Positions 24,893 to 34,261 of a stretch of DNA of 64,000 bases are shown piece by piece. The DNA lies in the NCBI GenBank assembly GCA_029975915.1, contig JARKOC010000352.1, forward strand, positions 124,001 through 188,000, in the 5' to 3' direction. The notes under the pieces are model-generated. The model did no database searches. It had not been told where the DNA came from and was given only the letters and a program-made list of their open reading frames with translations. Each line of letters begins with the position of its first letter. Position 1 is the stretch's first letter. Both the position numbers and the translations under genes were made by a program. The DNA is from Bryobacteraceae bacterium. Lineage in GTDB: Bacteria > Acidobacteriota > Terriglobia > Bryobacterales > Bryobacteraceae.

Positions 24893-27809
24893 TGACTGTC
24901 TTTCGGGCAGCCGGGAAATCGAGCCGGAAGACGGCGCCCTCGCCAGGGCGCGAATCGGCGACGATCTGCCCGCCGTGCTCTTCCACAATGCCATAACTGA
25001 TGGACAGTCCGAGGCCGGTCCCCTTCCGTGAGGCCTTGGTGGTGAAGAAGGGGTCGAAGATCCGGTTGAGCAACTCTCGCGGGATGCCAGGGCCCGTATC
25101 TCTCACCTCGGCACGCACGACGGTTCCCGCGGCGGCGGTTCGAACGGCCAGGACGCCGCCGTTCTCCATCGCGTCTCGCCCGTTGAGCAGGAGGTTCAGG
25201 AAGACCTGCTGGAGTTTGCCCGCGTTGCCGCGGATCAGCGGCAAACCGTCCTCCAGTTCCAGAGAAATCCGCACGCCTGCCTTCTCCATCTGGTGCTCGA
25301 CCAAGGCTGTGGTTTCGCGGATGATCCGGTTCAGGTCGACGTCCTCGAAATCGGTGGTGGAAGTGCGGGAGAAGTTCAGCAGCGAATTGACGATCTCGCT
25401 GGCGCGGAACGTCGATTTGGCGATCTTGTCGAGCAGCCGGGTTTTGGGTTCGTCGCCGTGGACCTGCTTGGCCAGCATCTGAGCGTACGTTGAGATGACC
25501 GCTAGAGGAGTATTCACTTCGTGCGCCACACCCGCGGCGAGAAGGCCTATGGAAGAAAGCTTGTCAGCCTGAACCAGGCGGCGCTCGAGATTCTCGCGTT
25601 CGGTGACGTCATCAAAGATCACCAAACGGCCGATGTGCTGGCCGTCCTTGGTCACCAGAGGAGCAATTGCCACGTTCACCGTGACTGGCTCGGGGTGCAC
25701 GTGACCGTTGTCCTGGGCTCCAGGGGCCGGTTCGAGCGGGAATTTGTAGAGTTGGTGCACCCGCTTGTCTCCGCGTGTAGCCGCAAGGTGCACGGCGAGG
25801 GAATCAGGTAAAACCGACGAAAGCGTCTTGCCAAGCGCGGCTTCGCGCTCGATGCCTGTCATGGCCTCCATGCGGGAGTTCCAGCTTTCGACCCGGTCGT
25901 CGAGATCGGCGGCGAGAATGCCGACGTTGATCGATTCGACGATGTTCTCAGAAAACTCCTTGAGCCGCTCATACTGCTCCGCCTTGGCTGCCAAAGAACG
26001 GTAGAGGCGGGCATTTTCCACTGCCATGGCGATGTAGTTCGACAGCGTCGCGAGCAGGTCGATATCGTCAGAGGAAAGGAAATCGCCTTTCACCGACCGC
26101 GAAACGCCCATCCAGGCCACGGTATTGCCCCGGAACGAGCACGGGATGTAATAGGTGAGGTCGAGTTCGGCGATGGTGGCCCGAACAGGCGCGGGTAGCT
26201 CCCGCGAGATCACGTCAAAGGCATGACGGGTGCGTTCAAAAAACAGATACGGTTGCTGAGGCGCCTTGTCGAGGAAACTCAGATCAAGCGCCTGCGAGCG
26301 GGGCGATCGCTTGCGCCCTTCCCGGTCCAGAGCGACATGCAATTGGAAACCCTTCCCGTCGTCACGCGACAGGAAAAACGCGGCCTGCTCGATCTGCAGG
26401 GTCCGGATCAGCCGCTCTCCAACGCTGGCCAGAGTCCTGTCCAGATCCATCTCAGAGCTGAGTTCGCGGGCGAAGGAAACCAACGTGACACGGTAGTCGT
26501 AGCGGTCCTTATAAAATACGTAGCGGTCAAGTTGTTGTTGGATCCAGTTCCGCAGCGGCTCGAAGACGAACATCGCCACCACAACCAAGAGAACCACCGA
26601 CGTCGGCGAAATCTCCTCTGTCCGGCCATCAGGCGCGCCCCGCGAGAGGGCGAAGACGAGCAGCGAGACGATGCCGAGGACCGATAGCGTCGCCAGCAGG
26701 TACACATAGCCCTGCTGGAAGATAATGTCCACGTCCATCAGGCGGTAACGCAGGATCGCGTAGGCCCAACTGAGCGGGATCAAGGCAAGGAACAGCACCG
26801 ATAGCCGCATGGCTGGGGCCGGAATCAGGCCTGCGATGTACGGCCCTGCATAGAGGACGGCGAACGGCAGGATACCTGCCAAAGCGCCATTTCGCAGCCA
26901 TTTCAACTGCTGCCGGGTGATCGGGTCGTCGGCCCTCAAGGACGAAAAATGCAGAATCACGCCGCCGGCCACGAAGGAGGCGGAAAACAGAAGCAGCCAG
27001 GCTCGATCCAGCAGCCAGCGCATCTCGAACAGCGGCAGCGCCGTCCGGATATGCCCCGTGGCCACGCCCAATTGCAGCGCAATCAGCGACAAGGCAGGGA
27101 GATAGACCGACAACATCTGCGCCCGGCCCCAGTTTCTGCGGCGCTCTGGAAATGTGAGGCAGAAGTGGAGAAACAGAGCGGGCGCGATCAGTCCCGCGAT
27201 CACGTTGCCGAAGTAGATAGCCGTGTCGAAAGCGTTTAGCTTACCCGTGTAGTGGAAGGTGTGCAAAACGAAGCTGGAGAGACACAACAGATAGAAATGA
27301 GAGGAGTTAGGCGCACGGCGCCGGCGGAACCAAACGAACAATCCGATAGAGAGCCAAGCGAGGCCGACAACATACTGCCCGTACAGCGCCTTATCCCGGT
27401 TGGCGTCGGCGATGATGACCGTGGCTTTCAGTTCCACGCCGTCCCGCAGGAGTGTGTATTCAGCCTTTGACCAGGCGCCGATGCGCATCAGAACCCGCGC
27501 CACGTCGGCGGCCGATTCAATCGTCGCGCCGCTCGGATTTACCGCCGTGCCAATCCGCAGCAGGACGTCGCCCTTACGGATGCCGGCAACCTCAGCCGCC
27601 CCGTGGTGCTCCAGGTGGACCGCAACCACCCGGTTGACCTCGCCCTTGCCCGTTTCCAGCCGCCTGTCGGAGAAGTCCATCCAGGTGGCTCCGTCCTCGG
27701 GCAGGAGGTAGAGCCGCTGCTGCTGGTAACTGATGCCGCCGCACACGATCGCCGCCACGGTCAGAATGACCAGCAGGGCGTCGCTCAACTGTGCCTTCAA
27801 ACCCGTCAC
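24885..27809 (-). CDS. Membrane histidine kinase with PDZ, GAF and PAS domains
   Basis: 974 residues. Domains in order: membrane anchor (about 10-28), a PDZ-like domain outside the membrane (about 55-135, with HHGAAEVAGIRKGDVLLRIG), seven or so membrane helices (about 142-405), GAF (about 430-605), PAS (about 620-740), HisKA with phospho-acceptor His763 in GVAHEVNTPL, then HATPase_c with the N box NLLLNGRDAM, DTGPGIP and GTGLGLS. It is coupled to the sigma54 regulator, so signal sensing leads to sigma54 transcription. The PDZ domain suggests a peptide or misfolded-protein C terminus as signal (inference). Confidence 0.95.
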   Translation of the reverse strand: MTGLKAQLSDALLVILTVAAIVCGGISYQQQRLYLLPEDGATWMDFSDRRLETGKGEVNRVVAVHLEHHGAAEVAGIRKGDVLLRIGTAVNPSGATIESAADVARVLMRIGAWSKAEYTLLRDGVELKATVIIADANRDKALYGQYVVGLAWLSIGLFVWFRRRRAPNSSHFYLLCLSSFVLHTFHYTGKLNAFDTAIYFGNVIAGLIAPALFLHFCLTFPERRRNWGRAQMLSVYLPALSLIALQLGVATGHIRTALPLFEMRWLLDRAWLLLFSASFVAGGVILHFSSLRADDPITRQQLKWLRNGALAGILPFAVLYAGPYIAGLIPAPAMRLSVLFLALIPLSWAYAILRYRLMDVDIIFQQGYVYLLATLSVLGIVSLLVFALSRGAPDGRTEEISPTSVVLLVVVAMFVFEPLRNWIQQQLDRYVFYKDRYDYRVTLVSFARELSSEMDLDRTLASVGERLIRTLQIEQAAFFLSRDDGKGFQLHVALDREGRKRSPRSQALDLSFLDKAPQQPYLFFERTRHAFDVISRELPAPVRATIAELDLTYYIPCSFRGNTVAWMGVSRSVKGDFLSSDDIDLLATLSNYIAMAVENARLYRSLAAKAEQYERLKEFSENIVESINVGILAADLDDRVESWNSRMEAMTGIEREAALGKTLSSVLPDSLAVHLAATRGDKRVHQLYKFPLEPAPGAQDNGHVHPEPVTVNVAIAPLVTKDGQHIGRLVIFDDVTERENLERRLVQADKLSSIGLLAAGVAHEVNTPLAVISTYAQMLAKQVHGDEPKTRLLDKIAKSTFRASEIVNSLLNFSRTSTTDFEDVDLNRIIRETTALVEHQMEKAGVRISLELEDGLPLIRGNAGKLQQVFLNLLLNGRDAMENGGVLAVRTAAAGTVVRAEVRDTGPGIPRELLNRIFDPFFTTKASRKGTGLGLSISYGIVEEHGGQIVADSRPGEGAVFRLDFPAARKTVNA

Positions 27810-27853
27810 GGCGGCGGTTCCTTGCGGAATTACACTACTCCGACTTTATTTAT

Positions 27854-27869
27854 AGCATTCGGAATGCCA
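27854..27869 (-). promoter_or_regulatory. Candidate sigma54 promoter of the kinase operon
   Basis: On the minus strand TGGCATTCCGAATGCT has GG and GC separated by 10 bp, as sigma54 -24/-12 elements require, with TGGCA and TGCT matching the consensus. It lies 45 bp before the kinase start, suggesting autoregulation by the operon's own NtrC-type regulator. The core GCATTC-G-GAATGC is also a palindrome, so a repressor or activator site is an alternative. No gene is seen in 27810-28042. Confidence 0.4.
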
Positions 27870-28042
27870 CTCACTTCGACCACCTGTATGACCACAGACT
27901 ATACCACTCCTCAGTCACTTACAAACGGAAAGAGTCTTTTCTATCCGGAATTCTGGACCGCGCGATTCCAAAGCTTGAATCCGGCTTCCGTTTCCGGTCT
28001 CCATCACTAGATCCCGGACCGGACAGCCGGGCGCAAGCCGGC

Positions 28043-28579
28043 TCAGGGGGTGGAGCCGAAACGGGACTTGGTCCAGTCGATGAGGTCACTGGAAAGCCAG
28101 ATCCGGCGGCCAGCAGCATCGATGTAGGAAACCACGTCGGCGCGCCGTTCACAGGTGGGGCTTTCCGCTTGTTCACCGCCGGTCAGGACGAGGCGGCAGG
28201 GAACGAATTTCGGCGTCCGCTCGATCTTTGGCGCGGGCAGTGAGCCTTCAGGGTAGTCGCTGGTCACGGGCGTGAGCCGTTCCGGCGTGTAGTCCTTGTT
28301 TTCGACCCAGGGGCGGTAAGAGGGATCCTTATCCGCTTCTTTTTCCTGGACGATCACGTTCGTCCCGTTCCACCCCCAACCCCAGCCGTAAGGGATGAAG
28401 GCGCCGCCGCGGCCAGTTCGTGGCAAAGGGTTACGGTGCCCGGCAGGCGGGGGTGGCGGCGTGGCGCTAATGCCTGGCCGGACTGCCTGCGCGCCTCCTG
28501 GCGGGCGGTTCGAGATCTGCCCGCTGGCGCCGAGCGCCAGTGTCAGGAAAAGCGCGGCTGGCTGTGATAGTCTGGCCAT
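28043..28579 (-). CDS. Secreted proline-rich protein of unknown function
   Basis: 178 residues from the ATG at 28579 (180 from the ATG at 28585). The signal peptide (MARLSQPAALFLTLALGASGQ) fixes the start. A Pro-rich stretch follows, then GWGWGWNGTNVIVQEKEADK. The C-terminal part has two Cys (PCRLVLTGG ... SPTCERRADVV), probably a disulfide, and SYIDAAGRRIWLSSDLIDW. I recognise no family. The start is only 4 bp from that of the divergent lyase gene, so neither gene has its own intergenic promoter region. Confidence 0.75.
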   Translation of the reverse strand: MARLSQPAALFLTLALGASGQISNRPPGGAQAVRPGISATPPPPPAGHRNPLPRTGRGGAFIPYGWGWGWNGTNVIVQEKEADKDPSYRPWVENKDYTPERLTPVTSDYPEGSLPAPKIERTPKFVPCRLVLTGGEQAESPTCERRADVVSYIDAAGRRIWLSSDLIDWTKSRFGSTP

Positions 28580-28583
28580 CGCC

Positions 28584-30923
28584 ATGCGACTGCTCACTGT
28601 CTCATTCCTACTCTGTTTTGCCCTCGGGGCACAAGAGAAGTTCGTACCAATTCGCGGCGGCGATCTACCTGGGAGACCGGGCGTCCGGGTGGACGATTTC
28701 GAGATGGCCGACACACCAGTGACCAACGCCCAGTACGCCGAGTTCATCCGCGCGACTGGTCATGCCGCGCCGGAGCACTTCGTTGCAGGCGCGCCGCCCA
28801 AAGGCTTCGAGAACCATCCTGTCATATACGTCAACCGGTATGACGTGTATGACTATCTCCAGTGGCGGTCAAAGAAGGAAGGGCGCATCTACCGGCTGCC
28901 AATGGCGGCCGAGCACGAGTATGCCGCGAAGGCTGGGCGCGATGGGCTTAAGTACGTTTGGGGTCAATCAGATCCGGACAACCAAACGAACTTCGATGCC
29001 ACCGGCGGCCGCGCCTTCGCCGAATGGAAGAAATACCTGAAGCCGGTGAAATCCTACGCCCCGAACCCCTGGGGATTGTATGACATGTCAGGCAATGTGT
29101 GGCAGATGGTGGGCAACGAATACGAGTTGGCCGGGCGGCAGTGGATCTTCCGCCTTACTCACCCCATGGAGAAGGACTCGGGTGTCATGGGCGGGTCATG
29201 GGCGCGCAGTGCCGCGTACCTGCCGGTGAATGTTCGCGGCGGCACGAGCCAGGGCATCCGCCACCCAGACCTGGGGTTTCGTTTGGTCAGGGAACCAGCC
29301 GGTTCAACGCATTTCAAACGCCAACCGCGAAGGCTGGTGGCGCTGCCATCCGGCGGCGGCGTGTTCCTGTCCTGGCAGATGCTCCCCGGCGACGGAGCGG
29401 GATACAACATTTACAGGTCGCCTAGGCTGGACGCGGCGGGCGTCCGGGTGAATGAGCGTCCGGTGACCGATGCGACCAGCTTTGTGGACAAATCAGCCCA
29501 GGCAGGCGTCCGGGCGCACTACCGGATCAGGAATGTCGGAGCCGACGGCAAGGAAACCGCTCCGTCGGAGTGGGCGTCGGTCACTCCCGGCACGGAACCG
29601 TCCAACATTGCCGCGGTCTTCGATCCCAGCCCCGCCCAGGGCGCCTGCTCGCCCATGTTCGGCGACTTGGACGGCGATGGCAAACTCGATGTCCTGTTCC
29701 GCTGCAATAACGGCATAGCCGAAAACACCCGCGATCCAGGCAGGCCCGTCGAACTCGAAGCCTTCACTTCATATGGGAAACAACTCTGGCGCAAGCCGCT
29801 GATCGATTACGAGAATTGCTATGGAAACGCCAACAACTCGCCGGTACTTGTCTACGACTTTGACGGTGACGGAAAGGCCGAAGTCGCCGCGCGGATGCTG
29901 GTGAACGGCAACGTGGATCTGGCGATTCTGGATGGCATGACGGGCAAGTTGCTGCGCCGGACTCCGTGGCCAAAGATGGCCACCGATCATTCGGGCACAT
30001 CCACGCGCGTCCACATGTCTGTGGCGTATTTGGACGGGAAACGGCCGTCGCTGATCACGCAGACAGGCCTGTACGAGAATGAACGGTTCCATGCCTGGGA
30101 TCCGATGACGCTGAAACAACTGTGGGTATTCAACAGCTACGGGGCGACGAATGGTTCGGGCTCCCACCATATCGACATCGCTGATGTCGATGGCGATGGC
30201 AAAGACGAAGTCTTCGACGGCACAACGGTATTGAACCCGAACGGGACCGTGAAATGGTCCATCTACCGCGCCCACCCGGATATCGTCGCCATTAAGCATG
30301 TCCTGCCCGGAACGAAGGGCCGCCAGGTTTTCTATGTTGTCGAGACCTCCACCCACGCTGGGGCCTACCTGGTCGATGCCGCCACCGGCAAGATCATCTG
30401 GAAGGTGAACCGGGAAGACGATCCGCGCTGGACACACGCCCATATCGGCTGGGCGGCCGACATCTCGGCGGCGCACCCCGGCATGGAGATGCTGACCAAC
30501 CGCGATGGCCATCTGGCCAAGGAGACCGTGGTCTTCGGCTCGGACGGGAAAATCCTGATGGAAGGCTTCCCTGCCCGGTTCCGTCCTGTGAACTGGACCG
30601 GCGGCGCAGCGCGGGACCTGATCACGCCAGACGCGCGGGAACTCATGCGATTCGACGGGACACGGCTGACACCGTCGTCCTCGGCCGCGCCATCCAAAGA
30701 TGCCTGTTCAGTGATCATGGTCGCCGATATCCTGGGCGACTATCGCGACGAGATTGTTTGCTCCCGTCCTGGCGAAGGCGGTCGCCGTCAGATTGTCATC
30801 CTGACCAATGCGGCACCAAGCCGGAAGGAGATCACGCGTACGGCTTCTCGCGAGTACCGTTTGTGGCTGGCGCGGAACATCGGCGCGGGGTACGGGTCAT
30901 ACTTCGAGTGGCAGCCGGAGTAG
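28584..30923 (+). CDS. SUMF1-like domain fused to PL11-type rhamnogalacturonan lyase-like propeller
   Basis: 779 residues from the ATG at 28584, where a signal peptide (MRLLTVSFLLCFALGAQ) begins. Residues about 20-235 are a formylglycine-generating-enzyme (SUMF1) fold: DTPVTNAQYAEFIRATGH, YRLPMAAEHEYAAKAG, NPWGLYDMSGNVWQM, MGGSWARSA, HPDLGFRLV. The catalytic Cys region near RGG-TSQG lacks Cys, so it is probably a binding module. Residues about 245-779 resemble PL11 lyases: GGGVFLSWQMLPGDGAGYNIYR, several DxDxDGK calcium loops (FGDLDGDGKLDV, YDFDGDGKAEVAAR, VDGDGKDEVFDG). Likely periplasmic breakdown or binding of pectin-type polysaccharide. The fusion is unusual. Confidence 0.85.
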   Translation: MRLLTVSFLLCFALGAQEKFVPIRGGDLPGRPGVRVDDFEMADTPVTNAQYAEFIRATGHAAPEHFVAGAPPKGFENHPVIYVNRYDVYDYLQWRSKKEGRIYRLPMAAEHEYAAKAGRDGLKYVWGQSDPDNQTNFDATGGRAFAEWKKYLKPVKSYAPNPWGLYDMSGNVWQMVGNEYELAGRQWIFRLTHPMEKDSGVMGGSWARSAAYLPVNVRGGTSQGIRHPDLGFRLVREPAGSTHFKRQPRRLVALPSGGGVFLSWQMLPGDGAGYNIYRSPRLDAAGVRVNERPVTDATSFVDKSAQAGVRAHYRIRNVGADGKETAPSEWASVTPGTEPSNIAAVFDPSPAQGACSPMFGDLDGDGKLDVLFRCNNGIAENTRDPGRPVELEAFTSYGKQLWRKPLIDYENCYGNANNSPVLVYDFDGDGKAEVAARMLVNGNVDLAILDGMTGKLLRRTPWPKMATDHSGTSTRVHMSVAYLDGKRPSLITQTGLYENERFHAWDPMTLKQLWVFNSYGATNGSGSHHIDIADVDGDGKDEVFDGTTVLNPNGTVKWSIYRAHPDIVAIKHVLPGTKGRQVFYVVETSTHAGAYLVDAATGKIIWKVNREDDPRWTHAHIGWAADISAAHPGMEMLTNRDGHLAKETVVFGSDGKILMEGFPARFRPVNWTGGAARDLITPDARELMRFDGTRLTPSSSAAPSKDACSVIMVADILGDYRDEIVCSRPGEGGRRQIVILTNAAPSRKEITRTASREYRLWLARNIGAGYGSYFEWQPE

Positions 30924-31075
30924 CTGCCGGGAGCCGCTCCCTGGTTGGCCGGCCTTCCTGCGTCCGGCTTGTGACCGGGCAATCAGGCGGAGTGGCGGCG
31001 TTGTATCATCTGTGACGGATAACGCCGCGGCGACTCTGGCGCCGAACGTGAATCGATTGGACAGGAGCAATGTGG

Positions 31076-32491
31076 ATGTCGCGATCCGGTCATACTGAAG
31101 CCACTTCAACAGGAAGGGTAAGTGGGGGAGTCTGCGCCCGGACGCTGGCTCTATTGCTGGCCTCGGGAGTGCTTGGCGGCAGTCAAGCTTCCGCGCAGGA
31201 GCGGTTGAAGCTCATCGTGATCGACCCGACGCACTTTCACGCGGCGCTGGTCCAGAAAGAGATGCAGCCAAGGATCTCGCCCAAGGTGCAGGTGTACGCA
31301 CCGTTGGGCCCGGAGGTCCTTGACTACTTGAAACGCATCGAACTCTACAACTCTCGCCAGACAAATCCCACCGCCTGGGAAGTGACTCTCTACACTGGAA
31401 AGGACTTCGAAAAGGCAGCCTGGACCATTCGCCCGCCCGGCATTGTGGTGCTGTCGGGCCGGAATCCAAAGAAGGCGCAACGCATCGCCGAGGCGGTTCG
31501 CGCCGGGTTCCACGTCCTGGCCGACAAACCTTGGACACTGAAGTCGTCTGAATTGCCGGTGATCGAAGCGGCATTGGACGAAGCCGGGCGCAAAGGGCTG
31601 GTGGTGTACGACATCATGACAGAGCGCTACGACGCCACCATGCTGGTCGCCCGCGCGCTGCTTTCCGACCCTGCCGTGATCGGGCGCCTTCTCCCCGGAA
31701 CGCCTGAGGAGCCTTCCGCCGTCATGCGGAGCAGCCATGCCATTCAGAAAATCGTCAGCGGCGTTCCGCTTCAGCGTCCCGTGGGGTTTTTCGACATTAA
31801 TGAACAGGGTGAGGGCCTCTCGGATGTCGGCACGCATCTGGTGGATCTGATGGAGTGGAGTCTTTTCCCGGATCAAGCCATTGATTACAGGTCAGACATC
31901 CGGCTGCTGGGGACCAGGCGTTGGCCGACAGAGGTCAGTCTCGCAGCATATGAGAGCGTCACGGGGACGAAGGGATTCGCCAAACGGTTGTCGCCATGGG
32001 TGACCGGCGACAAGCTGGCCTATTACGGGAACAACTCGGTGACCTACGTGCTGCGCGGCATCCATGTGAAGTTGGACATCCTTTGGAGCCTGACGGCGGG
32101 AAGCGGGCCGGGGGATTCCTTCGAGGCCACCTTCCGCGGGACCAATTCGCGCCTTGAACTTCGTCAGGCAACGGGCGGCAATTACCAGACTGAACTCTAC
32201 GTCTTGCCGGAACCTGGCGCCAGCCATTCGGGATTGTTAGCAGCCTTGAGGAGCCGAGTCGCCCACGTCGCAAGGACGATGCCTGGCTTGGCCGTCGAGG
32301 AAAAGGGCGGCGAGTTCCACATCGCCATTCCGGCATCGGTCCGAGTCGGACACGAGGAGCACTTTGGACAGGTCTTGCGCCAGTTCCTGGCCTACATTGA
32401 CGATCCGGGCGCCATGCCCAGATGGGAGCGCCCGAATCAGCTCGCAAAATACTGGCTCACCACGAAGGGCGTCGAATTGAGCCACAAGTAA
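31076..32491 (+). CDS. Secreted Gfo/Idh/MocA-type oxidoreductase
   Basis: 471 residues from the ATG at 31076, which has AGGAG 8 nt upstream; the ATG at 31070 is too close to it. The N-terminal export signal ends near QASAQ. The Rossmann-like part lacks the usual GxGxxG and starts with LIVIDPTHFHAALVQKEM. The family motif EKP is replaced by ADKPWTLKSSELPVIEAAL. The C-terminal part (GEGLSDVGTHLVDLMEWSLF) fits the Oxidoredct_C type found in Bacteroidetes and Acidobacteria. Sugar dehydrogenation is likely but unproven. It lies 150 bp after the lyase-like gene on the same strand. Confidence 0.88.
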   Translation: MSRSGHTEATSTGRVSGGVCARTLALLLASGVLGGSQASAQERLKLIVIDPTHFHAALVQKEMQPRISPKVQVYAPLGPEVLDYLKRIELYNSRQTNPTAWEVTLYTGKDFEKAAWTIRPPGIVVLSGRNPKKAQRIAEAVRAGFHVLADKPWTLKSSELPVIEAALDEAGRKGLVVYDIMTERYDATMLVARALLSDPAVIGRLLPGTPEEPSAVMRSSHAIQKIVSGVPLQRPVGFFDINEQGEGLSDVGTHLVDLMEWSLFPDQAIDYRSDIRLLGTRRWPTEVSLAAYESVTGTKGFAKRLSPWVTGDKLAYYGNNSVTYVLRGIHVKLDILWSLTAGSGPGDSFEATFRGTNSRLELRQATGGNYQTELYVLPEPGASHSGLLAALRSRVAHVARTMPGLAVEEKGGEFHIAIPASVRVGHEEHFGQVLRQFLAYIDDPGAMPRWERPNQLAKYWLTTKGVELSHK

Positions 32492-32646
32492 CAATCGCCA
32501 ACACGGGTTCGGCCCATTCGAGGACCACCTGAAGTCAGTGGCATGAACCCGCCGGTGGCATTCCAGTTGAAGACCAAAAGCCATTGCGGACGGCCTTGCT
32601 CTCCGCGTCAGGGTTGTTCGGCAGGATGCGAACACGCCCGCAGCAG

Positions 32647-33663
32647 TCAGAAGCCCATCACCAAGCCAAGCCCGCCTGCCATCATACCAAGCAGGAAATT
32701 GAGTCCCTTCACGGTGAAGAAGGCGCGCCTGGAGTGGGCCAGCATCGGCAGCATGCCGTGCCCGTCCTGCACGATCGAACTGGCGAGCAGGATGCTGAAC
32801 GGCAGCGCATTCTGTGCGTACAGAGTGACGAAGATCAAGTGCGGACCCGACTCGGGGATGAGCCCCATCACGCACGCCATCACCAGCAAGATCCACAAAC
32901 TGCCTTGGGCATTGCCTCCAAGCCGGAACATCTGTTCGAGGGGTCCACTCAGGGCTAACGCCGCGAGAGTCCAAAGGAAGACTCGCGGCGCGTGCTTGCG
33001 AATCACATGGCGCCAGAGGTGTTCCTCCAGGAAGTGTTCGGGCGCGGTGGCCGCGACGAGAAAAGCCGCACTGGAAACGGCAATCAGACTCACCCGGATC
33101 CAGTTCCACTCGCCCGGCCCAAGCCGCCCGGCGGCTATTGCGAGCGCGAACAGCGCCAGCGAGACTGTGAGCACACCCCTGGCGGCTGAGCAGTCCTTCC
33201 AAAGAGTGATCACCTCGCCGCACGAAGGCCAGGATGGCCTCTCCTGGTCGTGCAGCACGAGCGCCCCGCACTTAGGCCAGGTAATGCCTCGCTTCTCGGC
33301 CAGCAGGTCGATCAGGTAACCGGCGCACACGGCGATTCCGAACATGATCGCGGCCAGTTTCACCGCCGCGGCAGGGACCAAAGCCAGCATGACGAAGGCT
33401 TCGTCGCCGCTGGCTGCGATCATGGCCGCCGTCACGGCGCCGAACGAAACAAGCCCGTGCGAATAGAGCGCAACGGCCGTGAATGCGCCCAGACAGCCCG
33501 GCGCCACACCGAGCAGCGCCGATAACAGGTATTGCGTAGTCCGGCCGCGTCCAAGCCACTTCACCCATCGTCCGCCCGTCACCACATTCAGACACTCGAT
33601 GAGCAGCATCATGGCGGCGACAAAGCCGGTAATCATAATGCTGTCTGTGATCAACTGGGTCAT
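32647..33663 (-). CDS. Putative 10-TM metal exporter (ArsP_2-like)
   Basis: 338 residues with about ten hydrophobic helices. The first half has LLGVAPGCLGAFTAVALYSHG and AASGDEAFVMLALVP; the second has GLIPESGPHLIFVTLYAQNALPFSILLASSIVQDGHG, an inverted-repeat arrangement seen in the putative manganese/heavy-metal exporter family. The polar GDEA and PESGPH segments within helices are good metal-site candidates. Its ATG overlaps the trmO stop (ATGA). The metal is unknown. His/Cys in the central loop (CGALVLHDQE ... CGEV) may sense or bind it. Confidence 0.85.
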   Translation of the reverse strand: MTQLITDSIMITGFVAAMMLLIECLNVVTGGRWVKWLGRGRTTQYLLSALLGVAPGCLGAFTAVALYSHGLVSFGAVTAAMIAASGDEAFVMLALVPAAAVKLAAIMFGIAVCAGYLIDLLAEKRGITWPKCGALVLHDQERPSWPSCGEVITLWKDCSAARGVLTVSLALFALAIAAGRLGPGEWNWIRVSLIAVSSAAFLVAATAPEHFLEEHLWRHVIRKHAPRVFLWTLAALALSGPLEQMFRLGGNAQGSLWILLVMACVMGLIPESGPHLIFVTLYAQNALPFSILLASSIVQDGHGMLPMLAHSRRAFFTVKGLNFLLGMMAGGLGLVMGF

Positions 33664-34172
33664 GGGTCACGCTCCCTGGCGCGCGGCCCCTTATCAAACC
33701 TGTCATCGGCTACGCTGCGTTCCGATCCGCTTTCGTCAAACCATCCGGCTTTGCTGCCGGCATAGCTGTCGAACTCGGGCACATAGGGCTTGATATCCAG
33801 CAAGGGTGTGCCGTCAAGAATGTCGACATCGGCGATCTCCAAGATTCCGGATTCATGCACGCCCAACAGCCGGACAACAGAAATGCCGATCGGTGACGGC
33901 CTCACCGGAACCCTGGTGGCGAAAACGCCCCGGCGCCGCGTGTCGAGGAAAGGCGTCACAAGTAGATCCGCCGCGGGCGCTTCGTGGAACCAGTATACGA
34001 GCCAGATCCGCTCGAAGCCTCCGAGGTCCCTCAACCCGTCCTGGAACCCGGGCGCGATGCGAACCAGACCCTTCGCGCCTCGCGCGCGCGAGGGCTGAAT
34101 CGGCGTTCCCGCGGGTTCCTTGAACGGAGTCTCAATGATCCCGATCGGCGTGAGTGTAAGTTGGTTCTGCAT
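33660..34172 (-). CDS. trmO: tRNA (m6t6A37) methyltransferase TrmO-like
   Basis: 170 residues from the ATG at 34172. The TrmO/VirR signature order is present: LTPIGIIETPFKEPAGTPIQ, GFERIWLVYWFH, then TRRRGVFATRVPVRPSPIGISVVRLL and the closing LDGTPLLDIKPYVPEFD. The enzyme methylates N6 of t6A at tRNA position 37 using SAM. Here it sits between an MBL hydrolase and a transporter, a setting in which TrmO-like proteins often travel with metal-handling genes, so a different substrate is conceivable. It is translationally coupled to the transporter. Confidence 0.92.
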   Translation of the reverse strand: MQNQLTLTPIGIIETPFKEPAGTPIQPSRARGAKGLVRIAPGFQDGLRDLGGFERIWLVYWFHEAPAADLLVTPFLDTRRRGVFATRVPVRPSPIGISVVRLLGVHESGILEIADVDILDGTPLLDIKPYVPEFDSYAGSKAGWFDESGSERSVADDRFDKGPRARERDP

Positions 34173-34261
34173 TAGTTGCGATCTTTCTCCGGCGGAATTC
34201 CGCCCAATGCCAGGCGCTGAAGCGCCTGCGGAAGTCAGCGAACCGGTCCACCCTGGCATGG

